From the NCBI GenBank assembly GCA_035593725.1, contig DAOSZN010000037.1, positions 1 through 16,003 on the forward strand: DNA of 16,003 bases. The letters run 5' to 3'. Made by a program: the position numbers and the translations under genes. Below, piece after piece: positions 14,872-16,003 of this stretch. How positions within the stretch are numbered: the stretch's first letter is position 1; each line of letters begins with the position of its first letter. The notes under the pieces are model-generated. The model searched no databases and was not told the origin of the DNA. It saw only the letters and a list, made by a program, of their open reading frames with translations. The stretch comes from UBA4971 sp029551185. Its GTDB lineage: Bacteria > Bacillota > SHA-98 > UBA4971.

Positions 14872-15903
14872 ATGCCGGATGCTTTTCGTCATGAAACTAT
14901 AAGAATAGAGGGCGGATCTGGCGCGATATCTGACGCGAGGATCGGTGAATCCAATCTTAGGTTTGGCCAACTTGATTTCGGATTCGATAAACTTGATCTT
15001 GGAGCAGATGTCAAGGAAGCCAATCCAGGATCTGACGAGTGCAATCTCAGATCTGCAAGATCCAATCCTGGGTCCGAAGTAGTATTGGATTTCTACCTGG
15101 AAGACTGCATCCCGGGAATAAGGAAGCTTGTTGAGCCAGGGAGTGTTGATGTGGTCGTCACTTCACCTCCCTATAATCTTGGCATTGAGTACGGGGCTTA
15201 CGATGATACTGTTGCAAGGGATGAGTACTTGGCATGGACAGTCAAATGGGCCGGGGTTGTGAAAGACGCCATGTCTGATGGCGGATCGCTATTTCTGAAC
15301 ATCGGCTCTAAACCTACGGATCCATGGGTTCCTTTCGAGGTAGCGGAAGTCCTGAGGCCCATTTTCAGGCTGCAAAACGTGATCCATTGGGTGAAGTCCA
15401 TTGCGATAGCCAAAGAAGATGTCGGTGACTACGGCACTATCGTGTCCGATGTGGCAATCGGCCACTATAAGCCAATAAACAGCCGTCGCTTCGTTAATGA
15501 TTGCCACGAATATATCTTTCACTTCACCAAGTCAGGGGACGTGTCCCTGGATAGGCTTGCTATTGGTGTGCCATATCAAGATGAATCCAATGTCAAGCGA
15601 TGGAAAGCTGCGAAAGAAGGCCTCAGATGCCGCGGCAACACGTGGTTTATTCCATACGAGACCATCCAGAGCAGGGTCAAAGAACGACCTCATCCAGCGA
15701 CTTTTCCGCCTCGTCTTCCTGAAATGTGCATCCAGTTGCATGGCCTGGATAAGGTTAACCTTGTGCTTGACCCCTTCATGGGCTTAGGCAATACTGCAAT
15801 TGCCTGCGTGAGACTGGGGGTCGGGTTTACGGGATTTGAAATCGACGGAGTATACTTTGATGAAGCGTACAGAAGGGCCAAATCAGAGGCAGACGCGAAA
15901 TGA
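14872..15903 (+). CDS. beta-class DNA methyltransferase (N4-cytosine or N6-adenine), orphan
   Basis: Site-specific DNA methyltransferase, 343 aa, that transfers methyl from S-adenosylmethionine to an exocyclic amino group. The catalytic motif IV is T97-SPPYN102, and the SAM-binding motif I comes later, D300-PFMGLGN. That order defines the beta class. SPPY is more common in N4-cytosine enzymes, but N6-adenine cannot be excluded. HPATFPPRLPE and GNTWFIPYETI between them are family motifs. Residues 27-70 hold six degenerate 7-residue repeats upstream of the usual start of such enzymes (VLDFYLEDCIPGIRKLV). The ATG at 14872 has only GAGGTGA 12 nt upstream, or GGGGG at 2 nt. A shorter protein from the TTG at 15085 is possible but lacks a ribosome binding site. 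No restriction endonuclease gene is visible in the window. The target sequence is unknown. Confidence 0.88.
   Translation: MPDAFRHETIRIEGGSGAISDARIGESNLRFGQLDFGFDKLDLGADVKEANPGSDECNLRSARSNPGSEVVLDFYLEDCIPGIRKLVEPGSVDVVVTSPPYNLGIEYGAYDDTVARDEYLAWTVKWAGVVKDAMSDGGSLFLNIGSKPTDPWVPFEVAEVLRPIFRLQNVIHWVKSIAIAKEDVGDYGTIVSDVAIGHYKPINSRRFVNDCHEYIFHFTKSGDVSLDRLAIGVPYQDESNVKRWKAAKEGLRCRGNTWFIPYETIQSRVKERPHPATFPPRLPEMCIQLHGLDKVNLVLDPFMGLGNTAIACVRLGVGFTGFEIDGVYFDEAYRRAKSEADAK
14950..15081 (+). repeat. six degenerate 21-bp tandem repeats inside the methyltransferase gene
   Basis: In-frame units begin at 14950, 14971, 14992, then after a 6-nt spacer at 15019, 15040 and 15061. They encode SNLRFGQ, LDFGFDK, LDLGADV, (KE), ANPGSDE, CNLRSAR and SNPGSEV. 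Position 2 is always Asn or Asp, and position 4 is Gly or Arg. At DNA level the fourth and sixth units match at 14 of 21 bases, and the fourth and fifth at 12 of 21. Confidence 0.7.
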
Positions 15904-15946
15904 TTTACTGAGGATTCCCCTGTCGATCCAATGCTGGTAGATTTCC

Positions 15947-15967
15947 GCATTTTATTAATGCTTTTTT
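15947..15967 (+). terminator. weak intrinsic terminator after the methyltransferase gene
   Basis: GCATT (15947-15951) pairs with AATGC (15957-15961) around the loop TTATT, followed directly by six T residues (15962-15967). The 5-bp AT-rich stem is weak, but the position 44 nt after the stop codon and the T-run fit a terminator. Nothing recognisable lies between it and the window edge. Confidence 0.45.
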
Positions 15968-16003
15968 GCTTTCCATTAGCCTCACCTGCCTTGCCCAGCA
16001 ATA

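Noticed and set aside
15690..16001. 103-codon minus-strand open frame at the right edge
   Set aside because: It is mostly antisense to the methyltransferase C-terminus and runs through the terminator-like hairpin; low-complexity product.
15904..16003. Restriction endonuclease partner of the methyltransferase
   Set aside because: No gene begins in the remaining 100 bp and none upstream in the window looks like a nuclease; it may lie outside.
1..16003. tRNA, rRNA, CRISPR array, insertion sequence
   Set aside because: No tRNA T-arm or CCA-ended cloverleaf, no rRNA core, no regularly spaced direct repeats with spacers and no transposase were recognised in any gap.

Overview
The window reads as a stretch of chromosome from an anaerobic Bacillota-type (clostridial) bacterium. 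This is an inference from the sequence. Almost every gene has a strong AGGAGG-like ribosome binding site at 6-10 nt, TTG and GTG starts are common (at least five genes), base composition is roughly balanced, and the gene content is amino-acid catabolism, cysteine synthesis, a NupNOPQ-type nucleoside importer and a SERCA-like Ca2+ ATPase. I cannot name the species. No phage, IS, CRISPR or RNA gene was recognised.

Layout. Positions 1-206 hold the possible tail of a gene entering from the left. An alanine dehydrogenase (minus strand, 207-1331) is divergent from a cytoplasmic beta-lactamase-fold serine hydrolase (1497-2783); their shared 165-bp gap has candidate promoters for both and a perfect 10-bp palindrome inside the ald promoter. 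Next come tyrosine phenol-lyase (2917-4302) with a strong intrinsic terminator, then a promoter and the cysE-cysK pair (4520-6143). A 442-bp gap follows that contains short ORFs, one starting with three consecutive Cys codons.

Positions 6586-11548 hold a four-gene BMP-family ABC importer, with the unusual order permease-permease-binding protein-ATPase. A 357-bp gap with a large hairpin leads to a Ca2+-type P-type ATPase (11906-14707). A second gap with competing inverted repeats leads to a solitary beta-class DNA methyltransferase (14872-15903), whose N-terminus carries a degenerate seven-residue repeat. The window ends with a weak terminator-like hairpin.

How the genes fit together. Alanine dehydrogenase and tyrosine phenol-lyase both turn amino acids into pyruvate and ammonia, which suits an amino-acid fermenter. 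CysE and CysK form the complete two-step serine-to-cysteine pathway. The importer would bring in nucleosides or related compounds, and the ATPase would export Ca2+. These are mostly ordinary systems. The more unusual material is in the non-coding gaps and in the methyltransferase N-terminus; no feature here proves a new system.
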